Shown piece by piece: positions 1 through 6,892 of a stretch of DNA of 27,505 nt. Position numbers and translations under genes: made by a program. Below the pieces are notes generated by a model, which was not told the origin of the DNA, did not search any database, and saw only the letters and a program-made list of their open reading frames with translations. Where the stretch lies: NCBI GenBank assembly GCA_049276455.1, contig JBASWL010000086.1, positions 1 through 27,505 of the forward strand, in the 5' to 3' direction. Each line of letters opens with the position of its first letter. The first letter of the stretch is position 1. The DNA is from Georgfuchsia sp049276455. Lineage in GTDB: Bacteria > Pseudomonadota > Gammaproteobacteria > Burkholderiales > Rhodocyclaceae.

Positions 1-592
1 CCGCCATGCCTTCCACCACGCCGATGGCGACCTTCGGATCGTAACCCTTCTCGAACCAGCGGGCCGCGAGAATTTGCAGCATGTAACGATCGTTCTGGTC
101 GGCTGCCCGTGAAGCCGCCTTGAGCAACCACTCAGCGGCAGCGACCGGATCGCGTTTGAAATGGTAAAGATGAAAGGCATAATAAAAAATCGGCTGCCAG
201 TCAAAGGGGCGCGCATCAATTGCGCGCCGCAGGACATATTGCGCCGCATCAAGCTGGCCGTTCCAGGGCAGGATCGCAGCGGCAATGTAATAGTTGTCCT
301 CATGCGCCGGATTGAGCCAGGCCACGTCGCGCTGCACCTGGCCCAGCACACGAAAATTCTCCGCCTGCATATGCTGCGGCTCGGCCACCAGCGCGCGAAA
401 ACCGTCAATGTTCGCCGCCAGATAGCGGTCGCCGGCCGCCATGCCGACCTGCGCGAACAGGGGCAGTGCTACCTGCATCTCCTCCATTTGCGCGGCTCTG
501 GGCCTGCTGTCAAGCTGATGCCCTGCCAGTGCATAAACGGCAAGCGCCATAGCGAGCAAGGGAAAACGCAGCCAGGAGCTGTCGGCAGGCAT
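1..592 (-). CDS. Membrane-anchored repeat-type (TPR-like) protein, partial
   Basis: The reading frame opens at an ATG one base after the stop of the upstream permease gene and stays open to the left edge of the window, giving about 197 codons with the C-terminus missing. Residues 7-26 form one hydrophobic segment (LRFPLLAMALAVYALAG), a signal anchor or uncleaved signal. The rest is soluble, rich in Ala, Gln, Tyr and Trp. It has helical stretches such as NYYIAAAILPWNGQLDAAQYVLRR, spaced like tetratricopeptide repeats (an aromatic followed by small residues every 30-35 positions). I infer a periplasmic scaffold or assembly protein translated with the ABC permease. The repeat assignment is by eye only, and no enzymatic motif is visible. 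Its place behind a pilin operon suggests, but does not prove, a cell-surface role. Confidence 0.6.
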   Translation of the reverse strand, partial: MPADSSWLRFPLLAMALAVYALAGHQLDSRPRAAQMEEMQVALPLFAQVGMAAGDRYLAANIDGFRALVAEPQHMQAENFRVLGQVQRDVAWLNPAHEDNYYIAAAILPWNGQLDAAQYVLRRAIDARPFDWQPIFYYAFHLYHFKRDPVAAAEWLLKAASRAADQNDRYMLQILAARWFEKGYDPKVAIGVVEGMA

Positions 593-593
593 C

Positions 594-1397
594 TCAGGAA
601 AACTCGCGCCTGGAAAATGCTGCCACTGCCAGCCACAGCAGCAGCGCGATATAGCCCAGCGCCATCAACACTGCCCAAAACAGGGTGGTATTATCGGGCA
701 GCATTGCATACATCGGCCACGGGCGCCAGTCGAGCCGCGACAAATCCGGCACCAGCCATTGGGACAACCCGGTCAGCGGACCGAAACGAGCAACCAGTTC
801 CACATCGCCGTCGGCACCTCGTTGAAGGTATTCGCGCACTGCGCCGATGCTGTTGCCGGCAATGGCGAAAGCCGCGCCCAAGGCCAGGGGCAGGATGCTG
901 ACCGTGGACAAGGAGGCGATCCACAACGAAAAGGCCGTCACCACCGCCACCTGAAGCCACAGGCCCGCCAGCGTTGCCCAGAAAGGCCCGCCCAGCACCG
1001 GGGCGAACTGCTGCTGGTAAGCGCCGCCGGAGAGCAGGACGGCGAGCCACAAGGCCAAACCCAGAATCATCGTAGCGGCCAGTGACAAGGCAAGAATGCC
1101 GCAATAGCGGCCAAGAATATAGTGGTAGCGCGGCACCGGATAGCTGAGCGCAAAAATGACGGTACGGCGGTCAATTTCACGCCCCACCAGTTCCTGCACC
1201 CAGAACAGCGAAAGCAGGATCAGGGCAAAACGCAGGCCGGAATAACCGACATCGAGCGCCACGGTCCGCGGTTGGCGTGGCGAAAAATGGCCGGTCAGGT
1301 AAGCCACGCCGACCAGTAGCAGACCCAACACGAAAACAGCGAGGAAACTGCGGCCGCGGAAGCCGGAACGCCACGCCGAGACGATGAACTGCAGCAT
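594..1397 (-). CDS. ABC-2 type transporter permease
   Basis: A 267-residue integral membrane protein with about six hydrophobic segments: near residues 20-36, 55-70, 98-123, 138-160, 165-182 and 240-260. The cytoplasmic stretch after the second span (QELVGREIDRRTVIFALSYP, then RYHYILGRY) matches the conserved coupling region of ABC-2/NosY-type permeases, where a regulated exporter contacts its ATPase. No ATP-binding subunit gene is visible in the window, so the partner would be encoded further left or elsewhere. The gene starts 12 bases past the terminator stem of the pilin operon and ends one base before the next start. It is therefore probably expressed with the partial protein downstream. 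Substrate is unknown; ABC exporters with this fold serve pilus assembly in Myxococcus (PilGHI), a tempting but unproven parallel. Confidence 0.8.
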   Translation of the reverse strand: MLQFIVSAWRSGFRGRSFLAVFVLGLLLVGVAYLTGHFSPRQPRTVALDVGYSGLRFALILLSLFWVQELVGREIDRRTVIFALSYPVPRYHYILGRYCGILALSLAATMILGLALWLAVLLSGGAYQQQFAPVLGGPFWATLAGLWLQVAVVTAFSLWIASLSTVSILPLALGAAFAIAGNSIGAVREYLQRGADGDVELVARFGPLTGLSQWLVPDLSRLDWRPWPMYAMLPDNTTLFWAVLMALGYIALLLWLAVAAFSRREFS

Positions 1398-1408
1398 AGG
1401 GGTCTCAC

Positions 1409-1439
1409 AAAAAAACAGTGCGCCGAGGGCGCACTGTTT
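1409..1439 (-). terminator. Rho-independent terminator of the pilin operon
   Basis: A perfect 12-base-pair stem (AAACAGTGCGCC at 1413-1424 pairing with 1428-1439) closes a three-base loop. Read on the minus strand it is followed by seven T residues (1409-1415, partly inside the stem). It lies 23 bases after the stop of the secreted pilin-partner gene and just before the permease start. It therefore separates the short, probably highly expressed pilin transcript from the permease transcript, apart from read-through. Confidence 0.9.
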
Positions 1440-1461
1440 GCCACAACAAACCAGAGACTAA

Positions 1462-1818
1462 TTAGCTACCACTGCCAAGCGCAGCGTCATCTCTGGCAGC
1501 TTGCGCATCAGAAGCGGTACAACCACTCGAGGCACAAGCAGTATCAAAGGCGGAAACACCACCGCCTTCGGAGCCACCTCTGAACGCGGTCTTGCCCTTG
1601 GCCGAAGCGGAGCCTACCCAAATAGCCGTAGAACTATCGCCCGATGAGAGAAAGACGTTTGCGGAACATTGGGGCGTAAATGACGATACGACAAATTCAC
1701 TGTCGCCGGGGAACTCAGTACCGGTGGTTGCCGTCGTGCTACCCTCACATACATCTATATCAGCAGCAAAAACGGCCGAGGAAAACAGCACCATGCTCAC
1801 AGCAAGAATTTTCTTCAT
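1462..1818 (-). CDS. Secreted four-cysteine partner of the short pilin (PilA-C/Azoarcus PilB-like)
   Basis: A 118-residue protein with a clear Sec signal peptide (MKKILAVSMVLFSSAVFA, cleavage expected after residue 18). The mature part is small, rich in Gly, Ser, Ala and Thr, with four cysteines (C24, C51, C95, C100) that could form two disulfides; C95 and C100 bracket a tight CASSGC turn. It starts 26 bases after the pilin stop with a good AGGAG Shine-Dalgarno. Position and size match the second gene of short-pilin loci: pilA-C (Spc) of Geobacter, and the small gene after the short prepilin in Azoarcus pilAB. In Geobacter that partner stabilises or complements the truncated pilin. I infer the same job here from context; the sequence alone shows only an exported, probably disulfide-bonded protein. 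It has no prepilin cleavage motif. Confidence 0.75.
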   Translation of the reverse strand: MKKILAVSMVLFSSAVFAADIDVCEGSTTATTGTEFPGDSEFVVSSFTPQCSANVFLSSGDSSTAIWVGSASAKGKTAFRGGSEGGGVSAFDTACASSGCTASDAQAARDDAALGSGS

Positions 1819-1844
1819 GATTGATTTCTCCTAAGTAAAGTGGC

Positions 1845-2027
1845 TTATTGGGTGGAATTGGCAATCGCCACAGTCAGGAAGTTCTTGGCGTCAGACTGGG
1901 CCGACTTGTCCTCGGCCTTCTTGGTGTAATCACTGAAGGCGGGAATGGCCACGGCGGCCAGAATGCCGATGATCGCAACCACGATCATCAGTTCGATCAG
2001 GGTAAAACCCTTTTGCATCTTTTTCAT
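1845..2027 (-). CDS. pilA: Very short type IV major pilin (prepilin)
   Basis: A 60-residue class III prepilin. A six-residue basic leader ends in KG, then F(+1)TLIE with the invariant Glu at mature position 5, followed by the hydrophobic alpha-1 helix (MIVVAIIGILAAVAIPAF). The mature chain is only 53 residues, against about 140-150 for typical pilins, so it is essentially just the N-terminal helix with no globular head. Phe1, Phe24 and Tyr27 sit where aromatic residues occur in Geobacter PilA-N; Phe43 is the only other aromatic. The start is the ATG with AGGAG 6-7 bases upstream. It is the first gene of a two-gene operon with a sigma-54 promoter and terminator. The stop is clean (TAA) and no frameshifted pilin head follows, so the shortness is genuine, not a truncation artefact. 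Confidence 0.92.
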   Translation of the reverse strand: MKKMQKGFTLIELMIVVAIIGILAAVAIPAFSDYTKKAEDKSAQSDAKNFLTVAIANSTQ

Positions 2028-2111
2028 GTATTTCTCCTAGCGATAGGTCGTTACAAAAATCCGTCACTAAAGATCGTGCGGCGGGAATCGAATGACTTGC
2101 GGGCAATCCTA

Positions 2112-2127
2112 TGCAATGTGCGTGCCA
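2112..2127 (-). promoter_or_regulatory. Sigma-54 (RpoN) promoter of the pilin operon
   Basis: Read on the minus strand, the element is TGGCAC-GCACA-TTGCA, a full match to the -24/-12 consensus TGGCAC-N5-TTGCW. The predicted transcription start is near 2101, giving a leader of about 74 bases before the pilin ATG. Major pilin genes are classically transcribed by RpoN with the PilS/PilR two-component system, so function and position agree. PilR itself is not encoded in the window. Confidence 0.88.
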
Positions 2128-2189
2128 TGCCTGAAACCAGCATGGTTTATAGGCGTAGCCTGAAGAACCCAAACCGGATTGCGCAATAT

Positions 2190-2206
2190 GTGACGTTTTT
2201 CGTCAC
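2190..2206. promoter_or_regulatory. Dyad upstream of the sigma-54 promoter, candidate activator site
   Basis: GTGACG-TTTTT-CGTCAC is a perfect 6+6 inverted repeat with a 5-base spacer. It is centred about 97 bases upstream of the predicted pilin transcription start, where enhancer-binding proteins of the NtrC/PilR family usually bind. The match to a particular regulator is inference. The T-run lies inside the loop, so it does not look like a terminator. Confidence 0.45.
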
Positions 2207-2446
2207 CTTGCCCGCCAATGCTGGCTAGTGATGGGACCAAGCTCAGGATATCGTCCAGACTTGCTCCTTGAGCCTCATCCAAAGGGAATCCAGATTGATT
2301 TTTTAAGTTTGTGCCGTTCATTTCAAGAACACCAGAAACCAATGACACAAAAATCAAGCCCGGGGTATTCAATCAATGAGGCAGGAACAAGACCAAACAG
2401 GTTGAGGGTTAAAATGCCAATCCCGACTTGAGAGCACGTCAACACA

Positions 2447-3247
2447 ATGAGCGTCACTCCAAAAACCCCGGACGAAATTGAAAAAATGCGTATTGCCGGA
2501 CGTCTGGCCGGTGAAGTGCTGGATTACATCACCCCGTTCGTTCGACCCGGCATCACCACAGAAGAGCTAGACCGGCTCTGCCACCAGTACATGGTCGATG
2601 TGCAGGGTTGCATCCCCGCCCCCCTCCACTACGCACCGCCGGGCTACACGCCTTACCCCAAGTCGATCTGCACCTCGGTCAATCATGTGGTGTGCCACGG
2701 CATACCGGGACAACGCCCGCTGAAAAAGGGCGATATCGTCAATCTCGATATCACCACCATCAAGGACGGATTCCACGGCGATACCAGCCGCATGTTCATC
2801 GCCGGGGAAGCTTCCATCCTGGCCAAAAGACTGAGCAACATCGCTTTTGAATGTCTCTGGCTGGGCATTTCACGGGTCAAGCCGGGCGCACACCTGGGCG
2901 ATATTGGCGCGACGATCCAGCGCCATGCCGAAAAAAACGGCTTCTCCGTGGTACGCGAATTCTGCGGCCACGGCATCGGACGCAAGTTTCATGAAGAGCC
3001 GCAGGTATTGCACTATGGCACGGCGGGTACCGGCCTTGAACTCAAGCCTGGCATGATCTTCACCATCGAGCCGATGATCAATGCCGGCAAGGCCGCCATC
3101 TCCGAACTTTCCGACGGCTGGACCATTGTTACCCGTGACCGCAGCCTGTCGGCGCAATGGGAGCACACCATACTGGTCACCGAAACCGGGCACGAAGTGC
3201 TGACGCTGTCGGCCGGCGCCCAGCACCATCCTGAAATCACCCCATAG
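2447..3247 (+). CDS. map: Methionine aminopeptidase, type I
   Basis: A 266-residue cytosolic metalloenzyme that removes the initiator methionine from new proteins after deformylation. The pita-bread fold signatures are all present: His84 in VVCHGIPG, the metal ligands Asp101 (VNLDITT), Asp112 (HGDTSRMF), His175 (GHGIGRKFHEEP), Glu208 (FTIEPM) and Glu239 (WEHTILVT). Length equals the usual type I enzyme and there is no N-terminal zinc finger. The start is the ATG at 2447; its Shine-Dalgarno (GAGAG) is weak. glnD follows 12 bases after the stop, so the two are probably co-transcribed. In many betaproteobacteria map sits divergent from rpsB-tsf; here the pilin operon occupies that side. The peptide deformylase encoded further right acts one step earlier in the same N-terminal processing. 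Confidence 0.96.
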   Translation: MSVTPKTPDEIEKMRIAGRLAGEVLDYITPFVRPGITTEELDRLCHQYMVDVQGCIPAPLHYAPPGYTPYPKSICTSVNHVVCHGIPGQRPLKKGDIVNLDITTIKDGFHGDTSRMFIAGEASILAKRLSNIAFECLWLGISRVKPGAHLGDIGATIQRHAEKNGFSVVREFCGHGIGRKFHEEPQVLHYGTAGTGLELKPGMIFTIEPMINAGKAAISELSDGWTIVTRDRSLSAQWEHTILVTETGHEVLTLSAGAQHHPEITP

Positions 3248-3259
3248 GTAACCGGACTC

Positions 3260-5833
3260 ATGCAGCAGATGCCGGAAAGTACTCTGGATGTTGTTGCCGA
3301 ACTGCGCAACAGGCTCAAACAGGGACAGGCCACATTGCAGGACGCCTATCTCAAGACCGGCAATGCCGCCCATTTGCTGAAAGGACGGACAGACCTTGTT
3401 GATGGCATATTGTGCGACCTGTGGTCGCGCCTGAAGATGCCATCAGGCCTGGCACTGGTAGCCGTGGGCGGCTATGGCCGCGGCGAGCTTTACCCGGCAT
3501 CGGATATCGATCTGCTGCTGCTGGTGCCGGAAAAGTTCGACCCTGTCATCGAACCCAGGCTGGAAGCGCTCGTCGGGCTATTCTGGGACATCGGGCTCGA
3601 TGTCGGCCACAGCGTACGCTCTCCCCTGCAATGCCTGGAAGAAGCCGAGCTCGACATCACTGTCCAAACTGCCCTGCTCGAAGCCCGCCATCTGACAGGC
3701 AGCCGCACGCTGTTCGCCGAACTCGGGACACACTTGGCAGCGGCAACCGATCCGCTCATCTTCCTCAAGGCAAAGCGGCTGGAGCAGGACGAACGCTACG
3801 CGCGTCACAACGACACCCCCTACAGCCTTGAACCGAATTGCAAGGAAAGCCCCGGTGGGCTGCGCGATCTGCAAATCATCATGTGGGCTACCCGTGCCTG
3901 CGGGCTTGGGCGAGACTGGCGCGACATTGCCGCTCAAGGACTGATCACCGCCGAAGAAGCGCGGCAACTGGCCCGGACCGAGGACTTTCTTTGCCATCTG
4001 CGCATTCATCTGCATCTGCTTGTGGGGCGTTGTGAAGATCGCCTGCTGTTTGATTATCAGGAGGACATTGCCAAAGCCTTAAATATTTCCAGCACTGAAA
4101 CCCGGCGCGCTTCCGAAGTCCTGATGCAGCGCTATTACCGCAATGCAAAGCTGGTCACCCAGCTCAATACGCTGGTGGTGCAGAACCTTGTCGCCGGCTT
4201 GTCTCCGCAACGCAATGAGAAACCTAGGATCATCGACGACCAGTTTCAGGCCTTCGGCGAACTCCTCGACGTACGCGAGGAAGATCTTTTCCAGCGCCAA
4301 CCGCAGGCTATTCTGCGTTCCTTCCTGGTCATGCAGCAACATCATGAACTCAAGGGCATGACCGCCCGCACGCTGCGCTCCCTGTGGCAATTGCGCCGCA
4401 ATATCAACCCGGAATTCCGCCGTCAACCGGAAAATCGCGCGTTGTTCATCCAGTTGTTCCAGCAGAAGCACCTGCTCCATGAACTGCGCCGCATGAACCA
4501 GTACAGCATTCTCGGCAATTATCTGCCCGCTTTCGGCCGCATCGTCGGCCAGCTGCAGCATGACCTCTACCATGTCTATACGGTGGACCAGCACATCATG
4601 CAGGTGATTCGCAATCTGCGGCGTTTCGCCCAGGAGGAATTTGCCCATGAGTATCCCTTCTGCACCCGGCTGATGACAGCCTTCAAAGACCACTGGCTGC
4701 TCTACATCGCCGCACTTTTTCATGACATTGCCAAAGGTCGCGGCGGTGATCACTCGAAGCTCGGCAAGGCAGACGCGCACCGTTTCTGCCGCGCCCACGG
4801 GCTGAATAACGAACAAACTGAATTGATCGAGTTCCTGGTACAAAGCCACCTCACCATGTCGGCCATCGCGCAGAAGCAGGACTTGTCCGATCCGGACATC
4901 ATCGAAGCCTTCGCCACGACCGTCAAAACCGAACGGCGCCTGACCGCACTGTATCTGCTTACCGTTGCTGACATTCGCGGCACCAGTCCGAAGGTATGGA
5001 ACGTCTGGAAGGGCAAGTTGCTCGAAGACCTGTATCGCGTCACCTTGCTCCGGCTGCAAGGCAAGGCCCCGCTGGAAATGACCGGACTGTCCGAAAAACA
5101 GGGCGAGGCTCGCAGCCTGTTGCGCTATCACGGCCTTGAGATTGATGTGGAAAAACCTCTCTGGAAGCACCTCGATACCGCCTATTTCATGCGCCACGAT
5201 GCAGAGGAAATTTCCTGGCACACACGCAGGCTCTACTATCGCCCCTCAGGTTCGGAACCCGTGATCCGCGCCCGCATCAACCCGATCGGCGAAGGCTTGC
5301 AGGTGATGATCTATACGCCGGACCAGCCCGCCCTGTTCGCTCGACTATGCGGCTACTTTGCCAAACTCGGTTATTCAATCTTTGATGCCAAGATCCACAC
5401 CACGCGTCACGGCTACGCGCTGGACAGCTTTGTACTCTTCGGTCTGCAAGAGCACTTGCCTTATCGCGACATGATTGCCCTGATCGAACACGACCTGGCA
5501 GAATTGCTCAAGAATCCGCCGCCGCTCGAAGCACCAGTACGCGGGCGCGTGTCGCGCCAGGTCAGGAATTTCCCGGTACAACCGGAAGTGGAAATCCGCG
5601 CCGACGAACGCGGCAGCCGCTACCTGATGTCGATCACGGCATCCGATCACCCCGGCCTTCTGTTTGCCGTCGCAAAAACGCTTTCCCGGCACGGAATCGC
5701 AGTGCAAACAGCGAAAATCGCAACCCTCGGTGAACGTGTTGAGGACAGTTTCCTCATCACCGGGGACGCTCTGGCCAAGACTTCAACGCTGGTGCGACTG
5801 GAACAGGACCTGCTCGAAGCACTTCAGGTATGA
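3260..5833 (+). CDS. glnD: Bifunctional [protein-PII] uridylyltransferase / uridylyl-removing enzyme
   Basis: An 857-residue cytosolic nitrogen sensor. It uridylylates PII proteins (GlnB/GlnK) when glutamine is low and removes the UMP when glutamine is high. Domain order is complete. The nucleotidyltransferase signature GGYGRGELYPASDID is at residues 70-84 with both catalytic Asp residues, and a helical PII-uridylyltransferase region follows. The HD phosphohydrolase domain has HDIAKGRGGDHS at 488-499, and two C-terminal ACT domains begin near residues 678 and 788 (LQVMIYTPDQPALFARL; LMSITASDHPGLLF) and bind glutamine. Length is normal for the family. The ATG at 3260 follows map by 12 bases with a weak ribosome-binding site; a second in-frame ATG three codons on is possible. 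The link to the RpoN-type pilin promoter nearby is only suggestive, since RpoN and GlnD both belong to nitrogen control. Confidence 0.96.
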   Translation: MQQMPESTLDVVAELRNRLKQGQATLQDAYLKTGNAAHLLKGRTDLVDGILCDLWSRLKMPSGLALVAVGGYGRGELYPASDIDLLLLVPEKFDPVIEPRLEALVGLFWDIGLDVGHSVRSPLQCLEEAELDITVQTALLEARHLTGSRTLFAELGTHLAAATDPLIFLKAKRLEQDERYARHNDTPYSLEPNCKESPGGLRDLQIIMWATRACGLGRDWRDIAAQGLITAEEARQLARTEDFLCHLRIHLHLLVGRCEDRLLFDYQEDIAKALNISSTETRRASEVLMQRYYRNAKLVTQLNTLVVQNLVAGLSPQRNEKPRIIDDQFQAFGELLDVREEDLFQRQPQAILRSFLVMQQHHELKGMTARTLRSLWQLRRNINPEFRRQPENRALFIQLFQQKHLLHELRRMNQYSILGNYLPAFGRIVGQLQHDLYHVYTVDQHIMQVIRNLRRFAQEEFAHEYPFCTRLMTAFKDHWLLYIAALFHDIAKGRGGDHSKLGKADAHRFCRAHGLNNEQTELIEFLVQSHLTMSAIAQKQDLSDPDIIEAFATTVKTERRLTALYLLTVADIRGTSPKVWNVWKGKLLEDLYRVTLLRLQGKAPLEMTGLSEKQGEARSLLRYHGLEIDVEKPLWKHLDTAYFMRHDAEEISWHTRRLYYRPSGSEPVIRARINPIGEGLQVMIYTPDQPALFARLCGYFAKLGYSIFDAKIHTTRHGYALDSFVLFGLQEHLPYRDMIALIEHDLAELLKNPPPLEAPVRGRVSRQVRNFPVQPEVEIRADERGSRYLMSITASDHPGLLFAVAKTLSRHGIAVQTAKIATLGERVEDSFLITGDALAKTSTLVRLEQDLLEALQV

Positions 5834-5873
5834 AGCTGATCCGCTCCCGGTAGCGTTGTTTCACTGGAAGCGC

Positions 5874-5889
5874 TCGCCAGTTCTGGCGA
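5874..5889. other. Interrupted palindrome after glnD
   Basis: TCGCCAG-TT-CTGGCGA is a perfect 7+7 dyad 41 bases after the glnD stop. No T-run follows on either strand, so it is a poor intrinsic terminator. It could be a weak hairpin at the transcript end or an operator for the downstream oxidase operon. Confidence 0.3.
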
Positions 5890-5979
5890 CTGGATTCCCA
5901 AGGTCATTTCAATCCTGCTTATCCGGTCGGCGAGACTGGAAAGTCAACTGGCTTGTTATTACTCGCTCAGCCTTGGGAC

Positions 5980-6023
5980 TTGACTTCTCCGAATTATTGT
6001 GGATACTAATAATAACTTACAAT
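5980..6023 (+). promoter_or_regulatory. Candidate promoter of the cytochrome oxidase operon
   Basis: The 242-base gap before ctaG contains an A+T-rich patch. TTGACT (5980-5985) is followed after 16 bases by GATACT (6002-6007), a moderate sigma-70 pair. A better -10 hexamer, TACAAT at 6018-6023, lacks a well-spaced -35. This is the only plausible promoter region before the operon; which pair is used cannot be decided by reading. Confidence 0.35.
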
Positions 6024-6075
6024 AATAGTCAGGTATTCTGCTGCAATCCGCAGCACCTGTCAGAGAGGATTGGGG

Positions 6076-6735
6076 ATGATCCAGAACACCAGCGGTCAAA
6101 GACCGCCATCCACCGATGAGCGCCGGGAGATTACGGCTATTGCTCATCGGCGCTTGGCATGGCGCCTCATTCTGGCCATCGCGATTTCCATCTCCTTCAC
6201 TCTGGCGCTTGTCCCTCTTTATAACGTGTTGTGCCGCGCCACTGGCCTCAACGGCCGCTCCTATGGCGATTCGTCTTTTCAGGTGGGTGGCTTCAACACC
6301 GGCGCCGATACGCCCGGCAGGGGAATCGATTCCAGTCGCCTCGTAAAAATTGAATTCACGACTACTGTCATGCCCGGCCTGCCTTGGGAGATGCACCCCC
6401 TCACCAGTTCGCTGATGACCCATCCCGGCGATTTGCAGCTTGTCAAATACCGGGTGCGCAACCTGAGCAACCGCACTGTTTCCGGGCAGGCAATTCCTGG
6501 CGTTACGCCCGGCCAGGCGGCGCGCTACTTCCACAAGATCGAGTGTTTCTGTTTCTCACATCAGTCCCTGGGACCCCATGAAGAGCGGGAGATGGTCGTG
6601 GCCTTCATCATTCGCCCCAACCTGGATGCGGAGGTAAGCGAACTGACCCTCGCCTACGCCGTCTTTCCCTTGCCGACAAACCGCCTCATCGCCATCAGCG
6701 CCCCACTCCCAGTCCGGTCTGAAAACCGATCATGA
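6076..6735 (+). CDS. ctaG: Cytochrome c oxidase assembly protein, Cu(I) chaperone for CuB
   Basis: A protein of about 219 residues of the CtaG/Cox11 family. It is anchored by one N-terminal membrane span (LILAIAISISFTLALVPLYNV), with the rest in the periplasm, and delivers copper to the CuB site of subunit I. The diagnostic pair is present: YNVLCRATGLNG after the span, and HKIECFCFSHQSLGPHEE, whose CFCF holds the copper-binding cysteines. The frame can be opened at a TTG (6070), but the ATG at 6076 has AGAGAGGA at the right distance and is preferred. It is the first gene of the oxidase operon. Its last 41 bases overlap an antiparallel small gene, and its 3' end lies shortly before surf1. Confidence 0.93.
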   Translation: MIQNTSGQRPPSTDERREITAIAHRRLAWRLILAIAISISFTLALVPLYNVLCRATGLNGRSYGDSSFQVGGFNTGADTPGRGIDSSRLVKIEFTTTVMPGLPWEMHPLTSSLMTHPGDLQLVKYRVRNLSNRTVSGQAIPGVTPGQAARYFHKIECFCFSHQSLGPHEEREMVVAFIIRPNLDAEVSELTLAYAVFPLPTNRLIAISAPLPVRSENRS

Positions 6736-6892
6736 TGAGTGAGAACAACAGCAGGGAGAGAGCGATGCGCACCGTTAGCGCTCGCACGGTGCGCTTCCCG
6801 CGTTTGCCGTCTCGCAGCAGGAAGAACAGCCCCGAAAACAAGCTGGACAGCACCGCCAGCAGCAATAGCACTATCAGTACCTTGATCACCAT
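6695..6892 (-). CDS. Twin-transmembrane small protein (DUF2909-type)
   Basis: A 65-residue membrane protein with two hydrophobic helices (residues 4-25, VLIVLLLLAVLSSLFSGLFF, and 42-61). They are joined by a basic turn, RDGKRGKRTVRALTVRIALS. This layout matches the DUF2909 family, which I recognise as commonly encoded next to surf1 in oxidase loci of beta- and gammaproteobacteria, often on the opposite strand. A strong Shine-Dalgarno (GGAAGGAG) precedes its ATG on the minus strand, which argues that it is a real gene. It overlaps the end of ctaG antiparallel by 41 bases and begins where the longest surf1 frame would start. Function is unknown; a role in oxidase assembly or stability is inferred from location only. 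Confidence 0.82.
   Translation of the reverse strand: MVIKVLIVLLLLAVLSSLFSGLFFLLRDGKRGKRTVRALTVRIALSLLLFSLIMIGFQTGLGVGR

Larger units (their letters stand above)
2028..2446. promoter_or_regulatory. Divergent intergenic region between pilin operon and map
   Basis: About 420 bases separate the two divergent genes. The half near the pilin holds its leader, the sigma-54 promoter and an upstream dyad. The half near map (2230-2446) shows no convincing gene. Open frames of 67-87 codons on both strands have no recognisable protein signature and overlap the regulatory sites. A weak -10-like TAAAAT at 2410-2415 lies 37 bases before the map start without a good -35. Confidence 0.6.

Noticed and set aside
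161..901. A 246-codon plus-strand frame at the left edge
   Set aside because: It runs antisense to the permease and its membrane-anchored neighbour and has the composition of a shadow frame.
2109..2372. An 87-codon minus-strand frame upstream of the pilin
   Set aside because: It overlaps the sigma-54 promoter and the dyad, and has no signature or clear ribosome-binding site.
4079..5221. A 380-codon open frame on the minus strand inside glnD
   Set aside because: It is fully antisense to a complete glnD with all domains, and shows no recognisable protein signature. High G+C genes often leave such shadows.
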